From assembly GCF_051106095.1 (NCBI RefSeq), contig NC_135787.1:159472001-159536000 (forward strand): 64,000 nt of DNA, given 5' to 3'. This document shows, piece by piece, positions 23,146 to 34,489 of this stretch. The translations under genes and the position numbers were made by a program. Position 1 is the first letter of the stretch, and every line of letters begins with the position of its first letter. Under the pieces are notes generated by a model. It was not told the DNA's origin, made no database searches, and worked only from the letters and a program-made list of their open reading frames with translations. This stretch comes from Pogona vitticeps. Lineage: Eukaryota; Chordata; Lepidosauria; Squamata; Agamidae.

Positions 23146-24190
23146 TTATATTCCTGCAAGCCTTGGGGTTGCCCAGACTCTGCTGATTTCTTCTTTGTGC
23201 TTCATGGTTCCTAATTTTGCTGGACAGGCACTAAAAATCAGATAACTGAACTGGAATTAGATGATGTTGCCTTTTGCAGTGTGTAATACATAACTCACGG
23301 GGTTAACTGAATACTACATAAATCATTCTATGGTTTTAGAAGAATGTGTGTCTACAGTTAGAAGCAGAAGATTGGCACAGAAAGAGAGGCTGCTTAATTC
23401 TTTGCTCCCAGATTCTTTGCTGAAAATAAATCTTTCCATACACCCTCTAGTTGCTTTTATCCCTCTTACTGATGTCGATTTATTTTGCCCTGTAAGGGAA
23501 ACGCAAGTGGCTGATTTTTCGTGGCAAAAATGAAGGAAATGTTTAAGAAGCTTCTCTCTTCCATGGTTCTTTTGCTTCAAATTATTTAAAAAAAAGTGGG
23601 GTGGTGGTGAATAAAAATCATTGAGGGCTACATGTAAGATGCATTTAATTGCATAATTTCTTAGCAGCCAAACACATATTGGCTAAAATCTTCTTACTCA
23701 GTTCTGCATGCACAATAGGGATGATGTCGTTAATAATGATAAATCACCATTGATTAAAGGCCAGTTGTCACTGATCAAGAGAGTCATGCCCGCCTCAATA
23801 TCACCAAAGGAAGACTTTAATCAACAGTGATTTGCCACAGCTCTGATATCATGTCTCTTGCACTCGCAGAGCGGTGCAACAGAATTTCTGCCAGTGTTTT
23901 CACAGTGAGGTTTTGTATACACTGGTAAACTATGTTTTAGCACCAAATGCACAAGTAGGCCATTGATCTACCTTGTCTAGTATTGCCAACTCTGATAGGT
24001 GATGACATTGCAGTGTTTCAGGCAAGGTGCTCTCCTAACCTTACACAGAGATCTCTAGCATTACTAACCAGACCTGACTCTGCTAAGCTTCTGAAATCAT
24101 AGAAAGTGAGGCACATTCAGGGTGTAAACAGTTCTAGTGTGTTTTTGGCCCACATGCTCCCCTCCTTTTTCCTCTAGCATGACCAGGAGA
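23146..24190. other. Intergenic, nothing recognised
   Basis: About 1 kb with no assignable element. The pair of opposite open frames at 23323-23580 is not supported by splice sites or known motifs. Confidence 0.45.
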
Positions 24191-24196
24191 AAGAGT

Positions 24197-24203
24197 AAAC
24201 TAT

Positions 24204-24242
<39 letters not shown>

Positions 24243-24304
24243 TTCATTCATTCATTCATTCATTCATTCATTCATTCATTCATTCATTCATTTATTTATT
24301 TATA
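24197..24304. repeat. (TTTA)n / (TTCA)n microsatellite at an L2 tail
   Basis: Pure TTTA units are followed by about a dozen TTCA units and then TTTA again. It adjoins an L2 3' end on its right. This fits the tail of the antisense LINE expanded into a compound microsatellite. Confidence 0.9.
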
Positions 24305-24830
24305 TCCCACTCATCTGGTCAGATTGACCACTCTGAGCGGCTTCCATAAAAAATATACAATAAAGCATAAAAATTATTACAAGTAAACAACACCACATAT
24401 AATAAAACAAATAGATAGAAAGAGAAAGGAAATTAAGTATTGACAGGGGGGAAGGCCTGAACATATAACCATGTTTTTAGCTGGTTCTTAAATGTGCCCA
24501 GCGTAGGGGCTGCACGAATCGCTGGAGGAAGGTTGTTCCAGAGGCGAGAAGCCACCGCCGAGAAGGCCCAATTTCGTGTTCACTCCTTCCGGGCCTCCCT
24601 CGGCGTTAGGCTCCCCAGCCTCACCTCCTGGCTCGCATGAGTGGGAGCAGGCGTTCCGCCAAATATCGAGGACCTAAACCGTTTAGGGCTTTATACGTAA
24701 GCATCAACACTTTGAAGTCGACACGGAAATGGATGGGCAGCCAGTGCAGCTTGGCCAGAATAGGAGAGATGTGTTTACCATTTAGATTTGCAAATTGCAA
24801 GACAAGCCTATAGTTACACATGGAACATGA
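24305..24830 (-). mobile_element. L2-type LINE 3' end
   Basis: It begins TATCCCACTCATCTGG next to the microsatellite, the same 3' terminus as the 48.1-kb L2. The minus strand then reads ISPILAKLHWLPIHFRVDF, KVLMLTYKALNGLGPRYLAE and RLLP, the L2 C-terminus. It is truncated to about 530 bp. Confidence 0.8.
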
Positions 24831-25701
24831 CATGAATACAGGATCCTATTTCAGCTAGTCACCCCTCCTGTGCATGTGCTGTTGGCGTGCCAGATGCTAA
24901 GAACTGGTTTGCTTAATGGCGTATGCACGTCAAATCAAAGGACCCTTCCATTTCTATATTTACTCTCTTAGAGGAACAGAGATCAATTGATAGGAATGGA
25001 AAAGTTGTCAAGTAAATTATTCTAAGTCAAATTTGTACTCCCACGTTGCTTTCTTAAAGAAATTCCTCTACTCCCCATTGTGCTAATATTGAAGGCTGTT
25101 AAATTCACATGGAGCAGCGGTGTAATTTGTATCAGGTATGCATATACAAGAATAATAAAATCAGGGAATAACAATAAAAAACATGTTTACCAGTTTGTGA
25201 CTGTCAAATTAGCAAGAACAAAATTCAAGTATGTCTGTAAGGTTTTATACTCTTGCCCTTTCTTTGCATCCCCCCCCCCCAAATTGTGCTGTCTAAAAAG
25301 CAAATGACTCTTAGTTATTCAACAAGTGATGTCTTTTAAAGCAAGGGTGAAGTGCTCAGCAGTTTCGCTGAAAATCTGTGACATCCATAGCATTTTTTGC
25401 CTTTTTAGTGACTGATTCAGTGCTTTGTCTCAAGCTGAGCCGTTTCAAACCATGTTACTGAATAACTGAGCAGAAACAGGGAGAAAATAATTGCAGCTAG
25501 CTGGTAAAGGGGAAAAATTCCTTTGCAGTAATTCTCACATGAATGCTTGAAAATGAATTTGGATTCCTGCAAGTCAGTCTCATGTAGCTTCGCTCCTCGC
25601 TGCTTGTTCAGAATTTGAAGCATGGGGTTTGTAATGGCCAACATTTCTTTCCTTTCTCTCTGGCTTTTCAAAGAAGTCCTTGAAGAGACCTGGAAGTGGA
25701 G
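24831..25701. promoter_or_regulatory. Upstream region of SLC23A4, no clear promoter
   Basis: This is the DNA 5' of the start codon. No CpG island, convincing TATA box or initiator is visible. The region is AT-rich with a poly-C run near 25270. The bases just before the ATG are 5' untranslated, and an AG at about 25669-25670 after a pyrimidine-rich stretch could be the acceptor of a separate leader exon. The true transcription start cannot be read from the sequence. Confidence 0.3.
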
Positions 25702-25752
25702 ATGACCTCCTCAAACAAAGACCCAAATGGACTGGACAACCCTACGTTTGTA
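25702..25752 (+). CDS. SLC23A4: SLC23A4 exon 1 (start), residues 1-17
   Basis: It encodes MTSSNKDPNGLDNPTFV, a short cytoplasmic N-terminus. An in-frame TGA at 25681-25683 lies 18 bases upstream, so this ATG is the first available Met. There is a purine at -3. It ends at a GTAAGT donor with phase 0. The N-terminus is the least conserved part of the family, so this exon rests on its splice sites and frame rather than on homology. Confidence 0.8.
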
Positions 25753-25817
25753 GTAAGTCTGTACTTACTTTTTAAATTCAATGCCAGCAGAATAAACTTA
25801 AATATGAGTAGGTAAGT

Positions 25818-25858
25818 GGAGAGAGAGAGAGAGAGAGAGAGAAGAAGAAGAAGAAGAA
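25818..25858. repeat. (GA)n and (GAA)n microsatellite, SLC23A4 intron 1
   Basis: GAGAGAG units pass directly into AGAAGAAG units, about 66 bases after the exon 1 donor. It is likely length-polymorphic. Confidence 0.85.
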
Positions 25859-27238
25859 GTGGGCCAAGTGAACAACTTTAGGTTGTGTTTACAGTGGGAG
25901 GGCGGGTTGCTCGGATTTATTGCAAAATTAGCTGTTTTTTCTGTTGTACGAAAAGAACTGTTAGGGTTCTAATACATTTCTGCCTCTGAGATTGTACCAT
26001 ATTGCCACTTACACTCTCTCCTGCTTTAAATTTGACAAGCAGAAAAGCGGAACTGTGGACTATCTTCCCTGCTCATTATGGCTCACGTAGTCTCTGCTTT
26101 AAATATATATATTTATTGAAGTTGCATCTTGAATATGATATTAGCACAGAAATTAAAGTTAGCATTTAAAGATTTTGAATGGTCTTATGGATACTGTACT
26201 TCTCTTTCTCATTCCCACCACCCAACACTCTTTACATGCCGTAACAGGTTCTAAGTCTAGAACCCTAGGTATGCATACTTGGGACAGGCTCCCTTCAGTA
26301 TTCTTGAGGAATACATTTGTTTCGTTCTAATTTTTATGTGAAATTAACAAATGTTGCCACCAGATCAGAATGTTATCAAATGCCAATACTGTAATCTGGA
26401 CTTTTCTGAAGTGTGTAATCAATCGTGAAACACTCTTGTTCAGGGTTCCAGCCAGCCAACCATGGCCTAATTCAAGAACACTCCATTGCAATCTATTCTC
26501 CCATTTCCTCCCCCTGCTCCCCCAATCTAATCATTCAGTACTCTGTGATCCACAAGCCTAATTGGATTATCTGGGGAGAAAGGCCGTTTGTTCAACTCCT
26601 TTTCCCTTAGAATTTTTTTGTGCATAATCCTTGGCTTTCTTATAAGCTTGCTGTTCCTCCCTGTTTGGCTCACACAGGCATTTAGCACTCAGTGCCCGTA
26701 TGTTCTATAAAAGACAGAAATGTTAATGGACATTTCAAATTGAATATTTGGCAGTCTCTCTTTTTTGCCCCTTCCGGTAGGAACTCTATGAAGCAGTTTG
26801 CTAGTTTCTTGATTTCACAACAGGGAACCTGTTGGAGAACCGTCGTCAAGTTAGGAGGGTTCATAAGGCCAACACCCAAGTCTATGGTCTGCTCTGAAAC
26901 CTACCACATATTTTAACATCCATCTCAGATTTCCCTGGTTGTGGCTCTTAGAACTTAGAATAATATAGAGATGGAAAATTTTAAAAGCAGAACTGGGGTG
27001 GTGAAAGAGGTGGCTCTCTATAACTTTTCTGAGATGTTTGTTTAGCATGAAATACATTGCCTTGAAGAGAAGGAAAGAGTTAAAAAGTGGGTCAGTTTGA
27101 AAGATTTCCCTTAAGAATGGATCCAGATAGTTTCCTTTGGCTTTTTTTCATTCTGTTTCTTTTCATCTTTGGCTAGGTAGCAGCGTAAAGTCCTGTGTTG
27201 CCCACACTAACCAGAATGATCTCCTTTGGTTTCTGCAG

Positions 27239-27397
27239 ATTGATGATGGAGAACATTACCAGGACTTCACTGAAGTTGGTGCCACGGTTCTGGATGGTGA
27301 AGAAAAACAGAAAGGCCTCAGCAAAGACTGCAGTAGACTCGCTTATAGTGTTACAGATATTCCTCCCTGGTACCTGTGCATTTTCTTGGGAATCCAG
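27239..27397 (+). CDS. SLC23A4: SLC23A4 exon 2, residues 18-70
   Basis: It begins after TTTCTGCAG and ends at GTAAGG. It encodes an acidic cytoplasmic stretch, then SVTDIPPWYLCIFLGIQ. The block DVPPWYLCI..GxQ is highly conserved in SLC23 proteins and marks the start of membrane segment 1. The final Gln is the first residue of the QH pair required in the NAT family. It is 159 nt, phase 0 at both ends. Confidence 0.95.
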
Positions 27398-27639
27398 GTA
27401 AGGCTTGAAAATAATAGTCAGTCAGGAATTCTTGGCAGTTGCGTGCTGTGTGATGAAGTAAACCAAAATATAGCTGAGAAGGAATAAATTTTGAAGGACA
27501 TAAAGGCAACATATCGGCCAGATGTGTATTGGAACACTAAGCAGTCTAAAAGACAGACATGACTGAGTAGAAGGTAATAGAGTAGACCATCCACAAAGGC
27601 TACCCAACATGCATCTGAAGAACCTGACTGAAGTCCATG

Positions 27640-27735
27640 AAATCTTATGCTAGATAAAACCAGTTAGCCCTAAAGGTGCCGCAGGACTCTGTGTTATTTT
27701 TGCTACAGCAGACTAACATAGCTGCTTCCTTCAGA
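27640..27735 (+). mobile_element. Short Penelope-like terminal fragment, intron 2
   Basis: CATGAAATCTTATGCTAGAT, CCTAAAGGTGCCGCAGGACT and CAGACTAACATAGCTGCTTC form the terminal repeat text associated with the Neptune-like element near 2458-2530 (GAAAGCTTACATTAAAATAT, CTTTAAGATGCCACATG). It is about 95 bp and 5'-truncated. Confidence 0.5.
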
Positions 27736-28870
27736 ACAGTGTAAAAGTCTTTTCCCCCCTTGTAATACAGCCTTTAGAGATGGGCATGAACCTTGGTTTG
27801 GAGGTTCATGCTGGTTTGTACAGTCCATTCCCCTGCCTCCCTGGCCAGTGACCCACACACCAGTTGGAGCACACTTCTCTCCTCTTCTTCAACTGTTTGA
27901 CCATCCCTGGCAGGAGCCTGGGTTTCCCTGTCCTGCCTCCTTGTCTGAGTGGTCAGGGAGGTTAGAGGGAAGGGAATCGAAAGTTCGTGGCCATCTGTAT
28001 AAACACCATGGTGCTCCTTTTTAAACCTCTGTAACAAGTCACATCATGAATTATTTTTTAGTACTAACCTTCCAAGCTCTGTATAGTAGCAGCAGAACCG
28101 AAGGTAGAGGTGCAGAGATCATGGCTAAGTCAAAAAACATTGTGGTCACATTTTTGTCATTGCTTTTCAATTGTTATTTACCACTATATCCACTGAGCCA
28201 CGTGCTAAGGATGAAGAAGATGTGACAAATAAATGAGGGGATTTCCTGTATGTCTTCTTTGCTTAAAAAGCAACCAAAGAGGGGTGGGGGTGGGGAGAAA
28301 TGGGGGCAATTTGCATTGGGACAGTTGTAGTGGAAGTGGTTTCTAGTCATTTCCTCCAATTTAAATCTCTTCCCCTAAAAGGCTATTAGCTGCATAGGGA
28401 GGGAAGTGGAGAGATGGATATACTTCAGCAAACTCCCAAACTCACCTTTATGTCCAACAGCATCTTTTGGGGAGAGAGGGTTTAAACCACTGGAATATGT
28501 TTAAATATGTCTGGTATAGAGAGAGACATTTTTTCAAGACTGAGTATCCCCAGGCAGAATATGTTTTAGCCATTAGCTTGGTCTCCAGGGACAAGTTACA
28601 TGATGCATTAGAGACAGAGGTGAGGGTGCCTGTACCTTTAATAATTGTGTGGAGGAGGAAACTTCAGCAGGTGTACCTTTTTCTTCCAATCACAAATATT
28701 CATGTAATTTTTTTAAAAAAAATAGGTAAAATTAGTTTTCTTTATAAATTAATTCAAAGTGGCTCGTAAAATCTCTAAACCATGTTAGAATGGTAAATAG
28801 AATGGTAAATATAATAACAAATGCAACTGTATTTTAAAGAGTGGTTTTTAAAAAGTTTTAAAACTGGAGG

Positions 28871-28872
<2 letters not shown>

Positions 28873-28951
<79 letters not shown>
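28873..28951. repeat. (TG)n(AG)n compound microsatellite, intron 2
   Basis: About 25 TG units pass directly into about 14 GA units, roughly 300 bases upstream of exon 3. Confidence 0.95.
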
Positions 28952-28955
<4 letters not shown>

Positions 28956-28977
28956 GTTTCAATTAAACTAAATTGAA

Positions 28978-29095
28978 AGAATAGTAATGATAATTCTGAC
29001 TTATGGTGACTCTTTCCAGGGTTTTCTAGGTAGAGAATACACAGGTTTTCCATTCTCTTCTTCTGGGGTGTCCCGTGCTAGGTGGAATTAAAATG
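28978..29095 (-). mobile_element. SINE fragment, family C, antisense, intron 2
   Basis: The text TGACTTATGGTGACTCTTTC, CAGGGTTTTCTAGGTAGAG and TTCTTCTGGGGTG parallels the 3' half of the complete antisense SINE at 63640-63875. Only the tail portion is present. It ends about 155 bases before exon 3. Confidence 0.6.
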
Positions 29096-29250
29096 CCTTA
29101 GTAGCATATCTGGCACTTAGAAGGAGTCATCCAGGACTCTCTAGGGCAGTTGTTTCATACTGTGGATGCCATGAGAGGAAAGATTTTGTTCCCTCTGTTG
29201 TCATACCTGGTAAACATTACTTGCCTTTTCTCTTTCTTTTTTTTTTGTAG

Positions 29251-29408
29251 CACTACCTGACTGCACTTGGAGGTCTTGTCGCAATCCCTCTCATCCTTTC
29301 CAAAGCACTTTGCCTGGAGCATGATACTTTGGCCCAGAGTCACCTTATCAGCACCATCTTCTTTGTCTCAGGGATCTGTACCCTCCTTCAAGTCCTATTT
29401 GGCGTCAG
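29251..29408 (+). CDS. SLC23A4: SLC23A4 exon 3, residues 71-123
   Basis: It follows a long T-rich tract ending GTAG and stops at an AG|GTAGAA donor. It encodes HYLTALGGLVAIPLILSKAL, then a loop and LISTIFFVSGICTLLQVLFG, completing membrane segments 1 and 2. SVCT1 has [20 protein letters not shown] at the same position. Gly77-Gly78 replace the Ser-Gly type sequence of SVCTs, as in SNBT1. It ends two bases into the Arg123 codon. Confidence 0.96.
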
Positions 29409-29994
29409 GTAGAAATGGGCTTCTGAAAATATAACAGTACCTTTACAGGAGATCTATTTACTTTTTGGTGAATGAGATAAATGGTGCAAACGAACCCGTT
29501 AGAAATGAAGTAAACAGACACAACTTCTGTTAATTTCCATAACTCGGTAAAGGTCATAGAAATCAGAAGATGAGATGGCAATGGAGACGTCTCGGTCACA
29601 TGTACAGCTGGCATATTGCTTTTCCTGTCTGCCCAGAAGAGCTTTATAATCCTACCAACTGCTATTTAAACATATCCAGAGGTTGGAAAAGTTACTTATT
29701 AGTCCCAGCATTCCCCAAATTGGCTAAGGAAATTTAGGACCTAAAAAATTATTATCATAGTTGATCTGTATTCTTTTGAGGATAAATGAACTAAAATGAA
29801 TTATTTTCCTCTAAAGTATATGTTGATAAGTAGAAGAGTATTACCTAGTTTTGTTCTCACATAATCCTCACTTTCTTCTGTCCTCTTTACCCAGTTTTGT
29901 TCTTCACAGCTAATAGTATTCATAAGATCCAGAATTACTTGGTCTTTTTTTCCTCATCTTCAGTAGCTATGCTCCATATGTTATAATCTACCAA

Positions 29995-30255
29995 CGGAAA
30001 TCTGCCTGGCTCCCTCACTGAGTGTTTTTAAAAGCCATTTAAAAACTTGGCTCTTTAGGCAGGACTTCCCTCCAATTAACTGTTTCGTTTCTTTAATTTC
30101 CCATCTTGATAGTGTATATATCCACTCGTTAGTTGCTTGTATTATTAAGTTTTAATAACTATATCACTCTATTGTATTTTATCATTTTTTGTAAGCCGCC
30201 CCGAGTTGACTTTGTCTAGAGGGGCGGGGTATAAATCTAAATAAAGTAAAGTAAT
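29995..30255 (+). mobile_element. L2-type LINE 3' end, intron 3
   Basis: The segment ends GTAAGCCGCCCCGAGTTGAC, GGGGCGGGGTATAAATCTAA and ATAAAGTAA, the standard L2/CR1-group 3' terminus of reptiles. TAAAAACTTGGCTCTTTAGGC upstream matches the end of the L2 ORF. It is in the sense orientation of the gene. Confidence 0.65.
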
Positions 30256-31125
30256 ATATTCGCGAAGGCTTTCACAGCTGGGATCTAATTGTTGTTCTGG
30301 GTTTTTCGGGCTCTTTGGCCGTGTTCTGAAGGTTGTTCTTCCTAACGTTTCGCCAGTCTCTGTGGCCGGCATCTTCAGAGGACAGCAACCTGTGCTCTGG
30401 TGTAGTTTGGCTTAGGGAGTGCAGTATTTATGGCTGTAAGATAGGCTTTTGTCTTTTTCTGTAGATGGGTGATTAGTGTATATTGTTGTGGGTGTATTGT
30501 TGTGCTAAGAAGAAGAGATTATCTGTTCAGGTATATATTGTTGTGCTAAGAAGAAGAGATTATCTGTGGCCAGGTATATATTGGAACCACAAAACGAAGC
30601 ATCCACACCAGAATCAAAGAACATGAGAGACACTGCAGACTAAAACAACCAGAAAAATCTGCAGTAGCTGGACATGAAATTCTATTTCAAAAAACCGAAA
30701 TACTGGACAACACCAGCAATCATTACGTCAGACTGCACAGGGAAGCCATTGAAATCCACAAGCACCAGCACAGTTTCAACAAAAAAGAGGAAAGCATGAA
30801 GCTCAACAAAACTTGGCTCCCAGCTCTCAAAAATACAACGTGCAAAAGGTCAACGAATGACACCCATCAACTACAGGAACAGATAATCTCTTCTTCTTAG
30901 CACAACAATACACCCATAACAATACACACTAATCACCCATCAACAGAAAAAGACAAAGGCCTATCTCACAGCCATAAATACTGTACTCCCAAGCCAACTA
31001 CACCAGAGCACAGGTTGCTGTCCTCTAAAGATGCCGGCCACAGAGACTGGCGAAACGTTAGAAAGAACAACCTTCAGAACACAGCCAAAGAGCCCAAAAA
31101 ACCCAGAACAACCACTAACGTAAAG
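30249..31125 (+). mobile_element. Penelope-like element: GIY-YIG segment between long inverted repeats, intron 3
   Basis: The centre (about 30580-30850) reads YIGTTKRSIHTRIKEHERHC, then EILDNTSNHYVRLHREAIEI and LNKTWLPAL. This is the C-terminal GIY-YIG endonuclease of Penelope-like elements. It is flanked by repeats of about 250 bp in opposite orientation: 30249-30510 carries the inverse of the text at 30875-31125, including ACAGAGACTGGCGAAACGTT. Terminal repeats in inverted as well as direct order are known for Penelope elements. A 29-30 base unit near 30511-30568 is tandemly doubled. The RT domain is absent from this copy. Confidence 0.75.
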
Positions 31126-31319
31126 TAAAGTTATAGCAGAACTAATCTAAAGAAACAGCAAGATATTTCATAAACTGACAGGTTCAGGAAGCAGTAATTT
31201 ATGCAAGCTGCAATTTTCAAGTGGAGACGGAACACTAACTTTTATCAAGCATACATTGAGATGTATCCCGTCTGTAACAAATCTGTAGGCACTTCATATG
31301 ATCTGGAAGAAGGTAGAGT

Positions 31320-31566
31320 GGATTGATGGTGTAGCGCATTGGTTAAATTGCAGTACTGCAGCCAAAACTCTGCTCACAATCCAGGTTCAATCCCAAGTAG
31401 CTGGCTTGAGATTGACTCAGCCTTCCATCCTCTTGAGGTCAGTAGATTGAGTACCCAACTTGCTGGGCAGGGGCAATGTGTAGCCTCCATAATTAAATTG
31501 TAAACTGCCCAGAGAGTGCTTTAAGCACTATAGGGCGGTGTCTAAGCAGAACACTTTGCTTTAGAT
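31320..31566 (+). mobile_element. tRNA-headed SINE, family A, intron 3
   Basis: It reads GGTGTAGCGCATTGGTTAAA, GTACTGCAGCCAAAACTCTG, GGTTCAATCCCAAGTAGCTG and ends CACTATAGGGCGGTGTCTAA then CTTTGCTTTA. It is full length but more diverged than the copy at 7721. Confidence 0.72.
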
Positions 31567-33867
31567 AATTTCATTACACAGCAGAATACTTGTTCAAATT
31601 GTGCTGCAGTTCCATCTCTATTGTATGTACACAGTCATTTGGCCAAACTACTCATTACATCATCTACACTTTTAAAGAGCATGCTTTAACAAGCTACTAT
31701 TCTTCTGAATAAAAAACAACCATACAGTCCTGAACCAGAACATCTTCCTGATCTGGATTGAAGCCTGTCTGTAGTAAGGAGCACGTGGAGTAGGGGTGGG
31801 CAGTGTTTTCCACAAGGAAACTGACAAGATGCTCCAATCTAGACTGGAAGCACACTGCAGATTAGGATCTGGTGGCTGTTTTTTCTTCAGAATAAAATGG
31901 CTCATTTAAGTAAGCATGCTTTTCAAAGACAGGTAATGTGACCTCTCTTTCATATTATTAAAATTGACTTCATCCTTCACTGTTTATGGGTCTTAGTGAA
32001 TAATGAGAGCTTGGAAGAGATAGCAAGTGAGAGGCACTTGAAAATCAAGGAGAAGTCTAAAGCCCTCCTAGCAAGAGAATACAAAATGGTGGAACCCAGG
32101 CCACTGGGTTAACAGTACCATATAAATTTACAACCTTTCTCTAATGGAATAATACTAACTTTCGAGAGGTGGGAAGAGATGCAAGTTGGTAAACCGTTGC
32201 TTTAAAATTACATTGACTTTTATTTACAATCATTAATGTTTCTTCCTTGTGAACAAGTATGCTAGTGTGCTTGGAGTTATAGTATGCTTGAATCTGGTTC
32301 TTCCAGACAGTACAAACATTTCTTTAAAAGTACCAGGTCCTGCATGGTTGGTTTTGTTCATCCCTTGCCTCCAGATGATGCAAGGTTTGGTCCAATATGA
32401 TCAGTGCCTTTTCACCTGCCTTTCCATTCTTTTGTGTCTACTTTTTGTCTCTACTAGTTAATTTTGTTCTGGAGATAAGTAACGAGACATTTTGAATGGG
32501 AGGTTCATTTCTGCATCAGAGGTGATCAGAAGCCTTTAACTAGCTCTTCATTAGCTTTAAAATTGCCATTATGTCCACTAGTACCCCAACCACCACCACC
32601 ACAAGCTCCAGATAGGATATTCCTGCAGGGGAGCAGGTGTATAAGCATTTTTCACCTAGAATCTCAAAGAGAAGTGATTTATAAAGACATGCAGTGCAAG
32701 GCGGACACAGATCCTGATAAGCCCTGCTTTCAGGACCAACTGCAATGAGTTGGATCAAAACGTTTGCCTCCATCTCCATAAGCCTCTGCTGTTTATCCCT
32801 AAATGCTCCCAAAATTGTCTGAAAAGCAAAGGTATTTACTGTATTGGTCTCCAGTTAAAACTCAGTGGAAAAGTATAGACCTTCCCAAAGTTAGCTTCCC
32901 ATGTTATTTTTCTGTCCTTCTACTCGTATCATCTTTAGGAAAGAGTTCCTGAGAGTTCCTGCCTGCAAAGTACACATCAGGAATGCAGGAGACCTTATTA
33001 GAGTATCAGTTCATCTAATCCAGTGTTGTCCACTCTGTGTGCCCTGCTGTTCACAGTAGATTTCAAGCATTTCTGGCCAGATTCTTCCCTGGCTGTCTCT
33101 GGTACTGCCACAGAATGAACTCCATTCCTAAGCTGTGCAGCATTATTATATGGAAGAAAATGATGCCCTGAGCCTCTCCATCCTTGCAAAGAAAGGCACA
33201 TGCATAGCCGAATTGTACATGGATTAGTGTGAGTCAAGGAGGGTCAACTATTATGAGACTCTTGAAAGGAACCAGCGTATGTGGTGCTATAAGCGTTTTT
33301 GTCCTTCTAAGGCTGAAGGAAACAAAACAAACCATTGCTCAAAGACATGATGTTTGCTTTCTCAACAATGAAGCCTTCAGAACAGGGCACAGATTTTCTT
33401 TGTTCCGTGTAAAGCAAGACCTTAATTTATTTAAGAGCATCTCATCTTGCACTCTTTCAGCTCCACAAAGGCCTTTTTGATGTTGCTCTGGTCTGCGATT
33501 GTGAGCTGCTCATTTAAATTACCTCAGATAAGCTCTGTTTTCGTTAGGTGGAATGTGCCTACATTTTAGGTGCTGGTAGTCTTTCCGAAAGCCACAAGCA
33601 ATGGCTCTCAAGTGGGGCATGGACAGGAATTTTGTTTCCCTTCATTTCATAAAGACTGTAACACAATTAGCTAGTTGCTTCATATGTAGGATCGAAAGAG
33701 TTGAGATTTTTGCAGTTTGAATGTAGAAGAAACCCAAGAAGATAGATTTCCAAAGAAGTATCCAGAGGTTAAATTTATGCATGTAGGGCAAAGTTCTGAG
33801 GTCATCACTCTTAGAAGGCTGGGTTTCAATTCAACCACATTTATGCTGCTGACTTAGAGTTGCCTAG

Positions 33868-33869
<2 letters not shown>

Positions 33870-33907
<38 letters not shown>
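33870..33907. repeat. (GTTA)n microsatellite, intron 3
   Basis: About nine uninterrupted GTTA units. Confidence 0.95.
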
Positions 33908-33908
<1 letters not shown>

Positions 33909-34353
33909 AATTATTTGGGGGGCAGTTTTATATCTCTATTACTTGAAAGCATAGCATGGTTCCCCCCTCCATGCTGGGATTTGTTGTACTTACTAAATTT
34001 TGCTTACAGATGTGGGAGAAATTTGTTTCAGTTTATTTTTGAAACTTTTACCAAAATTCACAGGTTGCACAATCAGTATGGAAAGAAATAGCAATCTTAT
34101 ATAGTAGGATAGTAGCATGTCGTTACTTTTGTGCAGCCCCTGAGACTTTCTATTTGTGTGACTTGGCACGGGATGAGGATTACAAGTGGTAACTTGGCAA
34201 CTAGTGGCACTTCATCCCTAGGATTTATGCCATTGCACTTATGTGAGCATAAAGTATCAACAGTATTCTGGCATCTGGCATTGCTATATACTATCAAGTT
34301 GGTTCTGACATGGGGACCCTATGAACTAATGACCTTCAGAAGGTCCTATAATG

Positions 34354-34489
34354 CAGTGATCCCCAACCTTGGGCCTCCAGATGTTCTTGGACTACAACTC
34401 CCAGAAGCCTACACCACCACCTCTACTGGCCAGGATTTCTGGGAGTTGAAGTCCAAAAACATCTGGAGGCCCAAGGTTGAGGACCACTG
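34354..34489. mobile_element. hAT-type MITE, copy 4, intron 3
   Basis: A 136-bp element from CAGTGATCCCCAACC to GGTTGAGGACCACTG. It has a perfect 8-bp duplication CTATAATG (34346-34353 and 34490-34497). This is the cleanest copy of the family and so among the youngest. Confidence 0.9.

Noticed and set aside
24137-24349. A 70-residue frame with repeated LFIY and SFIH units
   Set aside because: It is the translation of the (TTTA)n and (TTCA)n microsatellite, not a protein.
32540-32812. Opposed open frames with Cys-rich text in intron 3
   Set aside because: I briefly considered a processed pseudogene, but no ordered family motif could be matched.
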